Of a stretch of DNA of 64,000 nt, positions 9,308 through 19,525 are shown in pieces. The DNA comes from CAVRRZ01 sp963723745 (GTDB taxonomy: Bacteria > Actinomycetota > Actinomycetes > Mycobacteriales > Geodermatophilaceae): positions 434,001 to 498,000 of the forward strand of contig CAVRRZ010000004.1 of NCBI GenBank assembly GCA_963723745.1. The letters are read 5' to 3'. Position numbers and translations under genes: made by a program. Under the pieces are notes generated by a model, which saw nothing but the letters and a program-made list of their open reading frames with translations, was not told where the DNA came from and ran no database searches. Within the stretch, counting starts at the first letter, position 1. Each line of letters opens with the position of its first letter.

Positions 9308-11128
9308 TCACCGCCCGGCGCGGTCGAGCGGCGGCGACTCGGGAGCGAACCGCCGCCAGATCCAGCTCGTCGGGACCCGGCGCCCGGTGACGACGTACTC
9401 GCACACGGCGTCGACCACGAGCGTCCGGTCGAGCGCCCGCCGGGCGGCCGGCCGGCCGGCGAGGAGCAACTCGTCCCCGGGTTCCAGCACGAAGTCGTCG
9501 TCCGGGGCGAGGTCGACCTCCCGCCCACGTGCGACGAGCAGCACGACGGCGTGCAACCGCTCCTCGCCGTTCTCCGGGTTGCGCAGCAGGTCGCCGAGCC
9601 GGACCGGCGCGTGGGCCAGCCGGCGGGCCATCGCCGGCGCCTGGTCGCGGTCGAGCCGGAACTTCCACAGCGACTGCAGGTGCGTGCCGCAGACGTCGGT
9701 CAGCCGATCGACGAGGCCGGCGGCCCACGCGTCGTCCCGACCCGGCAACCCCTGCAGGAACCGCCACAGCAGCGGCGTCGACAGCTGGGCGTACACCTCG
9801 TGCGCGACGACGTCGGTGGGCACGAGCAGCGCGTCGACCCGCATCGCGGCGAACAGCGGGGCGCTGGCGGGCCGGTTCTGCCGGGCCGCGACGAACAGCT
9901 CGGCGTGGAGCCGGCGGGCGGCCGCCACGAGTGAGAGGTTGGTCGTGTCGTTGTCCGTGCCGGCGACGAAGCCGACGGCCGAACCCAGATCGACGCGGGC
10001 CAGCACGCCCGGCTGGGCGCCGTCGCCGACCAGGAGGTCGTCGTGGTCGATGACCGTGGGCGCGGACTCGATGACGGTGACCTCCATGCCTTCCGCGCGC
10101 AGGTCGGCGGTCAGCTCGCGGCCGAGCCGGCCGTAGCCGCAGACGACCCAGCGGCCCTCCCTCGGCGGCGCGCCCCGCGGTGGCCGGGCGGCGCCCGGAC
10201 CGCTCTCCAGCCAGGTGAGCAGCTGGTAGGACGCCGGGGCCCGGAGCGCGAGACGCAGGTGGTCGCCGAAGCTGTCGAAGGGGTTCACCACGGTCGGTGA
10301 GCCGAACGCGGTCATCCGCTCGACCATCGCGCGCGTCGTGGCCCGGGCGATCACCGGCAGGTCGGGGCGCAGCAGCGTGGCCGCCTGGACGACCGCCAGG
10401 TTCGCCTCGTCGTCGTCGGTCAGCGCCACGACGGCCTCGCACGTCGGGTGGTGCAGCCCGGCGACCCCGAGGTGCTCGGGGTCGCGGACGTCGGCGACGA
10501 GGCCGGGGACGTCGGCGTGGTAGGCCTCGAGTTCCAGGTCGTCGATCCGGTCCGGGGACGAGTCCAGCACGACGAACCGCCGACCCAGGCGGTCCAGGGA
10601 CCGCCCGAGCAGCTCCCCGGCGCGCCCGTACCCGGCGACGAGCACGAAGGACTCCCCGAGCCGGGACACCTTGCGGGTGAAGTGCTGCACGGCCAGCGCG
10701 TGCCGGAACGAGCGGTCGTTCAGCAGCGCGAGCAGCGAGCCGATCGCGTAGGCCCACCCGACGACCGCCAGGAAGATCGAGATGGTCACCCACATCCGCT
10801 GGGGGTAGGTGAACGGGTACGGGATCTCACCGAACCCGATGGTCGACGCCGTGTAGCTCATGACGTAGAAGGCGTCGAAGAAGCCCATCCGCCAGGGGCG
10901 GCCGTCGGCGTCGACTCCCGGGATGAGCGTCAGCCCGAGCACGCTCACCGCGAAGATCATGATCAGCACGATCAACGGGGCCCGCATCCGCCGCATGACC
11001 AGGAAGATCGTGCCCTCGGCACGATCGGCCGAGGCGGCCGCGATCCGCCGGGGCAGCCGGTAGGCGCGGCGCACCTCGTCGGGCTGCTGCAGGAGCCGGA
11101 CGAGGTAGCTGAGCAGCGGATTGGCCAC
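9308..11128 (-). CDS. Potassium channel with two RCK/TrkA-N regulatory domains
   Basis: A 606-residue channel-type protein. Two membrane helices around residues 48-135 flank a pore loop with the selectivity-filter-like TIGFGE. Two Rossmann RCK/TrkA-N domains follow (about 160-300 with VAGYGRAGELLG, and about 330-450 with VCGYGRLGRE), both with intact GxGxxG nucleotide-binding loops, and a C-terminal TrkA-C-like domain (about 500-590). Having tandem RCK domains in one chain resembles calcium- or nucleotide-gated channels. The small membrane gene 14 bases upstream (11143-11529) is on the same strand and probably cotranscribed. Confidence 0.9.
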   Translation of the reverse strand: MANPLLSYLVRLLQQPDEVRRAYRLPRRIAAASADRAEGTIFLVMRRMRAPLIVLIMIFAVSVLGLTLIPGVDADGRPWRMGFFDAFYVMSYTASTIGFGEIPYPFTYPQRMWVTISIFLAVVGWAYAIGSLLALLNDRSFRHALAVQHFTRKVSRLGESFVLVAGYGRAGELLGRSLDRLGRRFVVLDSSPDRIDDLELEAYHADVPGLVADVRDPEHLGVAGLHHPTCEAVVALTDDDEANLAVVQAATLLRPDLPVIARATTRAMVERMTAFGSPTVVNPFDSFGDHLRLALRAPASYQLLTWLESGPGAARPPRGAPPREGRWVVCGYGRLGRELTADLRAEGMEVTVIESAPTVIDHDDLLVGDGAQPGVLARVDLGSAVGFVAGTDNDTTNLSLVAAARRLHAELFVAARQNRPASAPLFAAMRVDALLVPTDVVAHEVYAQLSTPLLWRFLQGLPGRDDAWAAGLVDRLTDVCGTHLQSLWKFRLDRDQAPAMARRLAHAPVRLGDLLRNPENGEERLHAVVLLVARGREVDLAPDDDFVLEPGDELLLAGRPAARRALDRTLVVDAVCEYVVTGRRVPTSWIWRRFAPESPPLDRAGR

Positions 11129-11142
11129 GGGACGGGCTCCGA

Positions 11143-11529
11143 TCAGCCGCGGTGGAAGGACACCGTCTCGATGACGAGCAGCACGACGGACACGATGTTG
11201 GCCAGCAGCGCCCCGCCCGAGAGCGACACCACGCTCGCCGTCCAGGACTCGGTCATGCCCGCGGACGACACGTAGGTGGCGTAGCCGTACATGAGCGCCG
11301 CCGCGACGAGCTGGAGGACGGCGACCAGGCTCGTGGCCAGGTGCACCGCCCCGATCTGGGTGCGGTCCCCGAACTTGAGCACGAGCGCGATGAAGTTGAC
11401 GACGACGGCGGCGAACAGCTCGTAGGGGTTGTGCAGGTCCGGGTCGGAGATGTCACCGATGAAGAAGCCGAAGTTCAGCGTCGCGGCGAGGACGACGAAG
11501 AACCCGAAGACCACCTTCTCCAGGTTCAC
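11143..11529 (-). CDS. Small four-helix membrane protein upstream of the K+ channel
   Basis: 128 residues with four predicted membrane helices and the central motif NFIALVLKFGDRTQIGAV. The GTG start at 11529 is fixed by an excellent GGAGGAGG site upstream; longer readings would be soluble low-complexity sequence. It ends 14 bases before the channel start, so the pair is very likely an operon. I believe this resembles a DUF6394-type family found next to such channels, but I could not check. A role in channel assembly or membrane-potential sensing would be inference. Confidence 0.75.
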   Translation of the reverse strand: MNLEKVVFGFFVVLAATLNFGFFIGDISDPDLHNPYELFAAVVVNFIALVLKFGDRTQIGAVHLATSLVAVLQLVAAALMYGYATYVSSAGMTESWTASVVSLSGGALLANIVSVVLLVIETVSFHRG

Positions 11530-11628
11530 CCGGCCCTCCTCCCGCCCTGACCACGGCATCTTCCATCCGCCGGGCCTCCGGCGGTACCGGCTGCGTCGCG
11601 CTCCCGCGTGGCTTGGCACAGTGGAGGG

Positions 11629-11955
11629 GTGACCGCCGACCCCGCCGCCGAGGGCGCCCGCCGCGCCGAGCACCTCGTCCGGCTGCTCGCCGAGCAGGAC
11701 CCGGTCGCGGCCGACGCCCTGCTCGCCGATCTCGACGTCCGGAGCCTGGTGTTCGTGGGCGCCGCCATCAGCGCCGCCGCCCGTGCCGAGGCCCGCCGGC
11801 TGCCACCCGCGCAGCGGGCCCAGGCCAGCACCCGTCAGGTGCGCCTGGCCGTGCTCCGGGACGCCAACCGGACGGACCCGGACGGGTTGCGCGCCTGGCT
11901 GCGCCGCGCCGCCGAGGAACTTCTGTTCCTGCGCGCCCTGCCGATCACCCCCTGA
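11629..11955 (+). CDS. Hypothetical helical protein, 108 residues
   Basis: A short, Ala/Leu/Arg-rich, probably all-helical protein (DPVAADALLADLDVRSL and so on). I do not recognise a family. The GTG start at 11629 follows GGAGGG closely. It is divergent from the membrane protein/channel operon (100 bases between starts) and could share a control region. No membrane segment or signal peptide. Confidence 0.55.
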   Translation: MTADPAAEGARRAEHLVRLLAEQDPVAADALLADLDVRSLVFVGAAISAAARAEARRLPPAQRAQASTRQVRLAVLRDANRTDPDGLRAWLRRAAEELLFLRALPITP

Positions 11956-12025
11956 GGACGCCCGCCCTCGGTCGGTCTGAGCGCGTGCGGGGAAGCCAAC
12001 ACGAAGCGCCGGCGTTGGTCCCCAC

Positions 12026-13129
12026 GTGACCCTCGCACCCGCCGCCCGCGACGTCGAGGTCGTCGTCATCGGCGCCGGTCAGGCAGGGCTGAGCGCGGCC
12101 TGGGCGCTGCGCCGGCAGGGCTTCGAGCCGTCCACCGGCTTCGTCGTCCTGGACGCCGACGACGCGCCCGGCGGCGCGTGGCAGCACCGCTGGCCCTCGC
12201 TCACGATCGGCGGCACGCACCGCGTGCACGACCTGCCCGGCCTACCGTTCCGGCCGCCGGCGGACGACGTGCGTGCGGCCGAGGTGGTCCCCGCCTACTT
12301 CGCGCGGTACGAGCGCGCGTTCGACCTGCCGGTGATCCGGCCCGTGCGGGTGCGGGCGGTGCGGCGCACGGACGACGACCGGTTCCGCGTCGAGACCGAC
12401 TCCGGCGACTGGACCGCGCGCGCGGTGATCAACGCGACCGGCACGTGGACCCGGCCCTTCGTCCCCCGCTACCCGGGCCAGGAGAGCTTCCGCGGCCGGC
12501 AGCTGCACACGGTGGACTACCGGTCCCCCGAGGAGTTCGCCGGCCGGCACGTCGTCGTGGTGGGCGGCGGCGCGTCGGCCACCCAGCTGCTCGGTGAGAT
12601 CTCCCGGGTCACCTCGACGACGTGGGTGACCCGGCGACCGCCGGTGTGGCGGGACGGCCCCTTCGACGAGGACGCGGGCCGCCGCGCCGTGGCTCTGGTG
12701 GAGGCGGCCGTGCGCGAGGGCCGCCGGCCGGGCAGCGTCGTCGGGGTCACCGGCCTGCTGACCTCCACGCCCTACATCGCCGACGCGCTGGACCGCGGCG
12801 TTCTCGAGCGGCTGCCGATGTTCGACCGGATCACTCCCGACGGCGTGGCCTGGGACGCCACCGAGGGGGCGCCGGCCCGCTTCCTCGCCGCCGACGTGCT
12901 CCTCTGGGCGACCGGTTTCCGAGCCGCCGTCGGGCACCTGGCGCCGCTGCGCCTGCGCGGACCCGGCGGCGGGATCCGCATGGACGGAACCGCCGTCGCC
13001 GGCGAACCGCGGCTGCACCTGGTCGGCTACGGCCCGTCGGCGAGCACGGTCGGAGCGAACCGCGCCGGGCAGGCGGCCGCACGCGCGCTGCGCCGGCTGC
13101 TGCGCCCGCCCGCCACCCACGCGGCCTGA
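12026..13129 (+). CDS. Flavin-containing monooxygenase / FAD-dependent oxidoreductase
   Basis: A 367-residue enzyme using FAD and NADPH. The FAD-binding Rossmann motif is VIGAGQAGLSA near the N-terminus; the NADPH-binding motif is VVGGGASATQ near residue 177. Between them lies FRGRQLHTVDYRSP, a clear version of the FxGxxxHxxxYK signature of class B flavin monooxygenases, with the last residue being R rather than K. The terminal DVLLWATGFR matches the ATG motif. Substrate unknown. GTG start at 12026. Stands alone. Confidence 0.88.
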   Translation: MTLAPAARDVEVVVIGAGQAGLSAAWALRRQGFEPSTGFVVLDADDAPGGAWQHRWPSLTIGGTHRVHDLPGLPFRPPADDVRAAEVVPAYFARYERAFDLPVIRPVRVRAVRRTDDDRFRVETDSGDWTARAVINATGTWTRPFVPRYPGQESFRGRQLHTVDYRSPEEFAGRHVVVVGGGASATQLLGEISRVTSTTWVTRRPPVWRDGPFDEDAGRRAVALVEAAVREGRRPGSVVGVTGLLTSTPYIADALDRGVLERLPMFDRITPDGVAWDATEGAPARFLAADVLLWATGFRAAVGHLAPLRLRGPGGGIRMDGTAVAGEPRLHLVGYGPSASTVGANRAGQAAARALRRLLRPPATHAA

Positions 13130-13226
13130 CCCACCGCCGTCCGGTCCTGTCCCGCCGACGGTGCGCACACCTGCGGGGCCAGGACCCCGTCGCGACGCCT
13201 GACCGGCAGCCGATCGACCGGGCCGC

Positions 13227-14375
13227 TCAGCCCCGACCGCTCACGACCGCGAGCGGCAGGACCAGGACGACCAGGACGGCGGCCGCGCCGAACGTCACGG
13301 GCAGCCCCACCCCGGCGTAGAGCAGGCCGAGGAACAGCGCACCGACCGCGGTGCCGGCGTCGAACGAGGCGTTCCACATCGCCGACGCCGAGGTCGTGCC
13401 GGCCTCACCCGCCCGCGCGAAGGCGGCCAACAGCGTCAGGTTCTGCACCGCCCCGTAGCCCGCACCGAATACGGCCGCGCCGACGACGACCCATACGGGG
13501 CCGGCGAGCAGGCCGCCGGCCAGCGCCAGCATGCCGACCGCGGCCACGACCACGAAGACGGGCAGCAGCGTGCGGCCGCCGAGCCGGTCGGCGACCAGCC
13601 CCACACGCCACCTGGTCAGCGCCCCGGTCACGCCGAACAGCAGCAGCGCGGTCGTCGCGGTCGCGCCGTCCGGGCGTTCGATGGGCAGGAACGTCATCAC
13701 CCCGCCCCCGGCCAGCGTCACCGCGAACAGCACCAGGGACGGCGCCAGCGCGGCCAGCGCCGCCGTCCGGCCGCCGCCCCCCGAGAGCCGGCTGCCCCCT
13801 CCGACCGCGCGCATCAGGGTCGGCACGAAGAGCAGGCCCAGCACCGGTGAGGCGGCCAACCAGGCCAGCCAGGCGGTCTGACCGTCGAGCACCAGCGCCA
13901 CCCCCGCCGGCACCGCGACCAGGTTGGGCACCGCGATCGCCAGCCCGTACAGCCCGATCGACTCCCCCCGCCGGGCGAGGGGGGCGACCTGCGCGGCCAG
14001 GGTCGACCCGAGCACCGTCAGGACGGCGAACCCGGCGCCGCGCACCGCAGACAGGGCGCACAGCGACAGCAGGCCGTCGTCCAGCGCGTAGAACGGCGAG
14101 GGCAGCCCGAGCGCCAGCAGCCCGGCGACGAGCACCCGCTGCTGCCCGAAGCGTGCGGTGAGCGCCGGCACGGCCGACTGCACCGCGATGGTGACGGTCA
14201 GGAAGACGGCGGTGACCAGACCGGCCATGGCCTCGCTCGTGCCGCCGCGGACCGCGTAGGTCGGCAACGACGCCAGGGTGAGGCAGTAGCTGGCGAACCC
14301 GAGGGTCGTGACACCGACCAGCGCCCGCATCGCCGGCAGCCGCCACAGCGACGTCCGGGCCTCGACCCCGCCCAC
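13227..14375 (-). CDS. MFS transporter
   Basis: A 382-residue drug/metabolite-type MFS permease with about 12 hydrophobic segments. The loop after helix 2 is shortened (ALTARFGQQRVL). The GTG at 14375 is chosen because GGAGAAGGGGG lies at proper spacing before it; an ATG nine codons upstream lacks such a site. Substrate unknown. It lies downstream of P5C dehydrogenase on the same strand but is separated by 198 bases containing a long inverted repeat, so it is probably an independent unit. Confidence 0.82.
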   Translation of the reverse strand: MGGVEARTSLWRLPAMRALVGVTTLGFASYCLTLASLPTYAVRGGTSEAMAGLVTAVFLTVTIAVQSAVPALTARFGQQRVLVAGLLALGLPSPFYALDDGLLSLCALSAVRGAGFAVLTVLGSTLAAQVAPLARRGESIGLYGLAIAVPNLVAVPAGVALVLDGQTAWLAWLAASPVLGLLFVPTLMRAVGGGSRLSGGGGRTAALAALAPSLVLFAVTLAGGGVMTFLPIERPDGATATTALLLFGVTGALTRWRVGLVADRLGGRTLLPVFVVVAAVGMLALAGGLLAGPVWVVVGAAVFGAGYGAVQNLTLLAAFARAGEAGTTSASAMWNASFDAGTAVGALFLGLLYAGVGLPVTFGAAAVLVVLVLPLAVVSGRG

Positions 14376-14478
14376 GCAACCCCCTTCTCCGGCGACGAGC
14401 ATGACCGGCCGCGCGCGAGCGATCGCGCCCGGGTAGGCAGGTGGGGCGCCGCTCGTGACCGTGGGCCGGCAACCCCGA

Positions 14479-14550
14479 GTTGATCATCGTCCGCGTGCGC
14501 GGGACACGCGCGCACACGCCGGCCGGACGAGCACGCGGCCGATGATCAAC
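14479..14550. repeat. 20-bp inverted repeat downstream of P5C dehydrogenase
   Basis: Arms at 14479-14498 and 14531-14550 pair at 19 of 20 positions around a 32-base loop. Outer ends are GTTGATCATCG and CGATGATCAAC. It begins 24 bases after the pruA stop, a terminator position. Confidence 0.85.
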
Positions 14551-14573
14551 CTTCGAGGGGGCTGCGACGGCGG

Positions 14574-16199
<1,626 letters not shown>

Positions 16200-16225
16200 C
16201 GTGGGAACTCCTCGTTCACGGTCCG

Positions 16226-16245
16226 GCACTTATGGCCATAAGTGC
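16226..16245. repeat. 20-bp perfect palindrome between the proline genes
   Basis: GCACTTATGGCCATAAGTGC reads the same on both strands. It sits in the 52-base gap between proline dehydrogenase and P5C dehydrogenase. The core CACTTATGGCCATAA recurs at 58738, between pncA and serB. Confidence 0.85.
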
Positions 16246-16251
16246 TGTGGG

Positions 16252-17202
<951 letters not shown>

Positions 17203-17325
17203 GCGCACCTCCGCGGACGTCGCAACGCTGCTGACGCTAGGCACCGCACCCCCGCAGGGCCAGGCGCAGCCGCCCCGAGTCCGTCCGGGGAGGCCTGCGG
17301 CGCTCGGCCGTCTAGGCTCGACGCA

Positions 17326-17946
17326 GTGACCTCCAGCCCAGCCGCGCTCCCTGAGGACGACGTCCTGCGGCGGCTCCGGACGGCGACCGCCGCTGACCAC
17401 CAGCAGGTCGAGGCCGACCTCGGCCTGATGGCTCCCGACCTCGACCGGGCCGGACTGCAGCGAGCGATGACCGTGCTGCACGGCTTCTGGGCCGTCGCCG
17501 AGGACGGTCTGGACGCCTGGGCCGGACGGGACCCGGCGGCGGCTGCCGCCGTCGACTGGGCCGCCCGCCGCCGCGCACACCTCTACGCGGCCGACCTCCG
17601 GGCGCTCGGGGGCTCCCCCGGCAGGGCCCCGACGCTGCCCGCGGTGGAGTGCACCGACGACGCCCTCGGCCGGATGTACGTGCTCGAGGGTGCCACCCTG
17701 GGCGGCCGGTTCATCGACCGCCACCTGGCCGGCCGCCCGGGGCTGGCGGGGGTCCGCTTGCGCGCCTTCACCCCCTACGGCGAGCAGACGGGGGCGATGT
17801 GGCACGCCTACCGGGCCGCCGCGCGGCGGCACGTGGCGGCCGGCGGGGACGCGGAGCGACTGGTCGCGGCGGCGTGCAGCACGTTCGCCGCCCTGGCCGA
17901 GCGGACCGCCCCGACCAGGACCCCGCTCAGAACTCCGGCTGGCTGA
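17326..17946 (+). CDS. Heme oxygenase-like protein (biliverdin-producing type)
   Basis: A 206-residue all-helical protein of the heme oxygenase superfamily, BphO-like branch. The N-terminal LRTATAADHQQVEADL places His near residue 25, the expected proximal heme ligand, and the middle LGRMYVLEGATLGGRFI matches the distal-helix region with its Gly-rich kink. It would open heme to biliverdin, CO and iron. No bacteriophytochrome gene, the usual biliverdin user, is in the window. GTG start at 17326. The last 20 bases overlap the convergent acidic-repeat gene. Confidence 0.78.
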   Translation: MTSSPAALPEDDVLRRLRTATAADHQQVEADLGLMAPDLDRAGLQRAMTVLHGFWAVAEDGLDAWAGRDPAAAAAVDWAARRRAHLYAADLRALGGSPGRAPTLPAVECTDDALGRMYVLEGATLGGRFIDRHLAGRPGLAGVRLRAFTPYGEQTGAMWHAYRAAARRHVAAGGDAERLVAAACSTFAALAERTAPTRTPLRTPAG

Positions 17947-18253
17947 ACTCCGGGGCGAGACCGTCGCCCTGGGGGCCGCCCTCGGCAGGAAGCGGAGCCT
18001 CGTCGGCTGCCGCGCGGGCGGCGGCCTCGGACTCCTCGACGAAGGCGTCGTCGTCGGCAGGTGGTGGCAGGGCCCGATCGCCGGGCCGGCCGGCGTCGGA
18101 GCCGGAGTCCATAGCGGAGTCCAAGGCGGAGTCCAAGGCGGAGTCCAAGGCGGTGTCCAAGGCGGAGTCCCCATCGGCTTCCATGCCGGATTCCATGCGG
18201 GAGTCCGTGCCGGAGTCCGTGCCGGAGTCCATGCCGCCCTCGGGCTCTGTCAT
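17927..18253 (-). CDS. Acidic low-complexity repeat protein
   Basis: 108 residues, strongly acidic, likely disordered. The centre is a tandem run of DSALDSALDSALDSAMDS, produced by a 12-base DNA repeat, preceded by DSGTDSGTDSRMESGME. The tail is Pro/Glu/Ala-rich. No family recognised. It lies just upstream of nothing on its own strand and converges on heme oxygenase. The ATG at 18253 has a modest AGACGCG upstream. Whether it is expressed is uncertain, but the repeat expansion keeps the frame. Confidence 0.45.
   Translation of the reverse strand: MTEPEGGMDSGTDSGTDSRMESGMEADGDSALDTALDSALDSALDSAMDSGSDAGRPGDRALPPPADDDAFVEESEAAARAAADEAPLPAEGGPQGDGLAPEFSQPEF
18107..18172. repeat. 12-bp tandem repeat coding for LDSA/MDSA units
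   Basis: Units of GAGTCCAAGGCG-type repeat about five times with small changes (GTGTCC, ATAGCG). Being in frame, it would lengthen or shorten the acidic protein by four residues per unit. Confidence 0.75.
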
Positions 18254-18354
18254 CGCGTCTCCGTCCGGTCAGCGGGGGAAGTTCGGTTCGAGCCGGGGCA
18301 CGATCTGCAGCTCCGGGACAGCCTCACCGACCGGACGCCGGTCCGCAGGTCGAC

Positions 18355-19194
18355 TCAGCCGATCCGGGCGACCGTCGCGGTCACGGCGCCGCGCACCCGC
18401 TGTTCGACGGTGGACCAGACATCGGCGAGGGTGACCGTGGTGAGTCGACGGTCGGCCATCACCTGCTGCAGTTCGTCGAAGACCGTCGTCACGGTGGGCT
18501 GGTTGGCGTGGCCGACGATGATCGCCCGGGCCGCGAACCACTCCTTCGCGGCGGCGACCAGCTCCGCCCCCGTCACCGGGCGTGCGTCGTCGAGCGTGCC
18601 GTTCCACATGACCACGGTCGGGTGCCCGACGTCCGCGGCGATCCGGTCGATGCGCTCGTTCCGCGCGCCGAAGGGCGGTCGGAAGAACGGGCTGTCGCGC
18701 ACGCCGAAGGTGTTCTTCAGGAAGTCGCGGTTGCGCGAGATCTCCTCGGCGACCTCGGCGTCGGACAGGGTCGTCAGGTCGGGGTGCGACCAGGTGTGGT
18801 TGCCCAGGGCGATCTGCCCCGACTCGACCATCGGCTGCAGTGCCCTCGCGTTCTCCGCCCAGGAGGAGTAGCGCCCGTTGGGGAAGAAGGTCAGCCGGAT
18901 GCCGGTGCCGGCGGCCAGGGCGGTGAACGCGGCCACCACGTCGCTGCTGGTGCCGTCGTCGATGGTCAGGGCGAGGGTGTCGCCCTGACCGGGCAGCTCG
19001 GTCACCACCCCGCTCGGCGGGGGCTCGGCGACCGGCAGCACCGGTCCGGCGCTCCGGGCGCCGGCGGCCGGCCGGGGTGGGCGCGGGGCCGTCGCCGTCT
19101 TCTCGGCCACGAGTTCCACTCCCTCGGTGCCCCGGACCGCGGCCACCCCGGCGAGCCCCGCGGCGAGGGTGAGGAGGAAGCGTCGTCGGTCCAC
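18355..19194 (-). CDS. Polysaccharide deacetylase (NodB domain), exported
   Basis: 279 residues. An Arg-rich start MDRRRFLLTLAAGLAG suggests a Tat-type or Sec signal peptide. The NodB homology domain (about 85-270) has motif 1 as TIDDGT, motif 2 as HTWSHP (metal-binding His pair) and motif 3 as RPPFG. It would remove acetyl groups from an N- or O-acetylated sugar of the cell wall or an exopolysaccharide. TIDDGT replaces the commoner TFDDGP but keeps both Asp. It is divergent from the subtilase 330 bases away. Confidence 0.88.
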   Translation of the reverse strand: MDRRRFLLTLAAGLAGVAAVRGTEGVELVAEKTATAPRPPRPAAGARSAGPVLPVAEPPPSGVVTELPGQGDTLALTIDDGTSSDVVAAFTALAAGTGIRLTFFPNGRYSSWAENARALQPMVESGQIALGNHTWSHPDLTTLSDAEVAEEISRNRDFLKNTFGVRDSPFFRPPFGARNERIDRIAADVGHPTVVMWNGTLDDARPVTGAELVAAAKEWFAARAIIVGHANQPTVTTVFDELQQVMADRRLTTVTLADVWSTVEQRVRGAVTATVARIG

Positions 19195-19525
19195 GCCGGG
19201 ACGCTAGGAGCCGTCGTCCCACCAGCCCCGCAGGCACCACGAGACGCGCCGAAGCACCTCGCACCGTCACGCTGTGTCTACCCACCGTGAGCACATCGAG
19301 CGCAGAGGGCAGAGGGCAGTAACACCATCACTCTCCGTCAATAATGACGCCGCTCGGGGGCCGCCGGACCCGCTTCGGCTCCCTGTTCGAGCGCACTCCC
19401 CAGTCGGGGTGAATGTCTGTCACTCACCTGTGCTCAGCGCATTCAGGTCCTCACACTCGGTGCCGAAGAGCCAGCGTCAGGCACATGGATGTGCTCCGAC
19501 ACGACACAGGGAAGTGCAGGCCCAC
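19195..19525. other. 331-bp intergenic region between deacetylase and subtilase
   Basis: Divergent promoters must lie here. The part from about 19320 to 19350 (CACTCTCCGTCAATAATGACG) is the most AT-rich of the neighbourhood. The subtilase frame stays open through it, but there is no family-like sequence before 19526. Confidence 0.45.

Noticed and set aside
18107..18172. CRISPR-like array
   Set aside because: The repeat unit is 12 bp with no spacers and keeps a reading frame; it is a coding tandem repeat.
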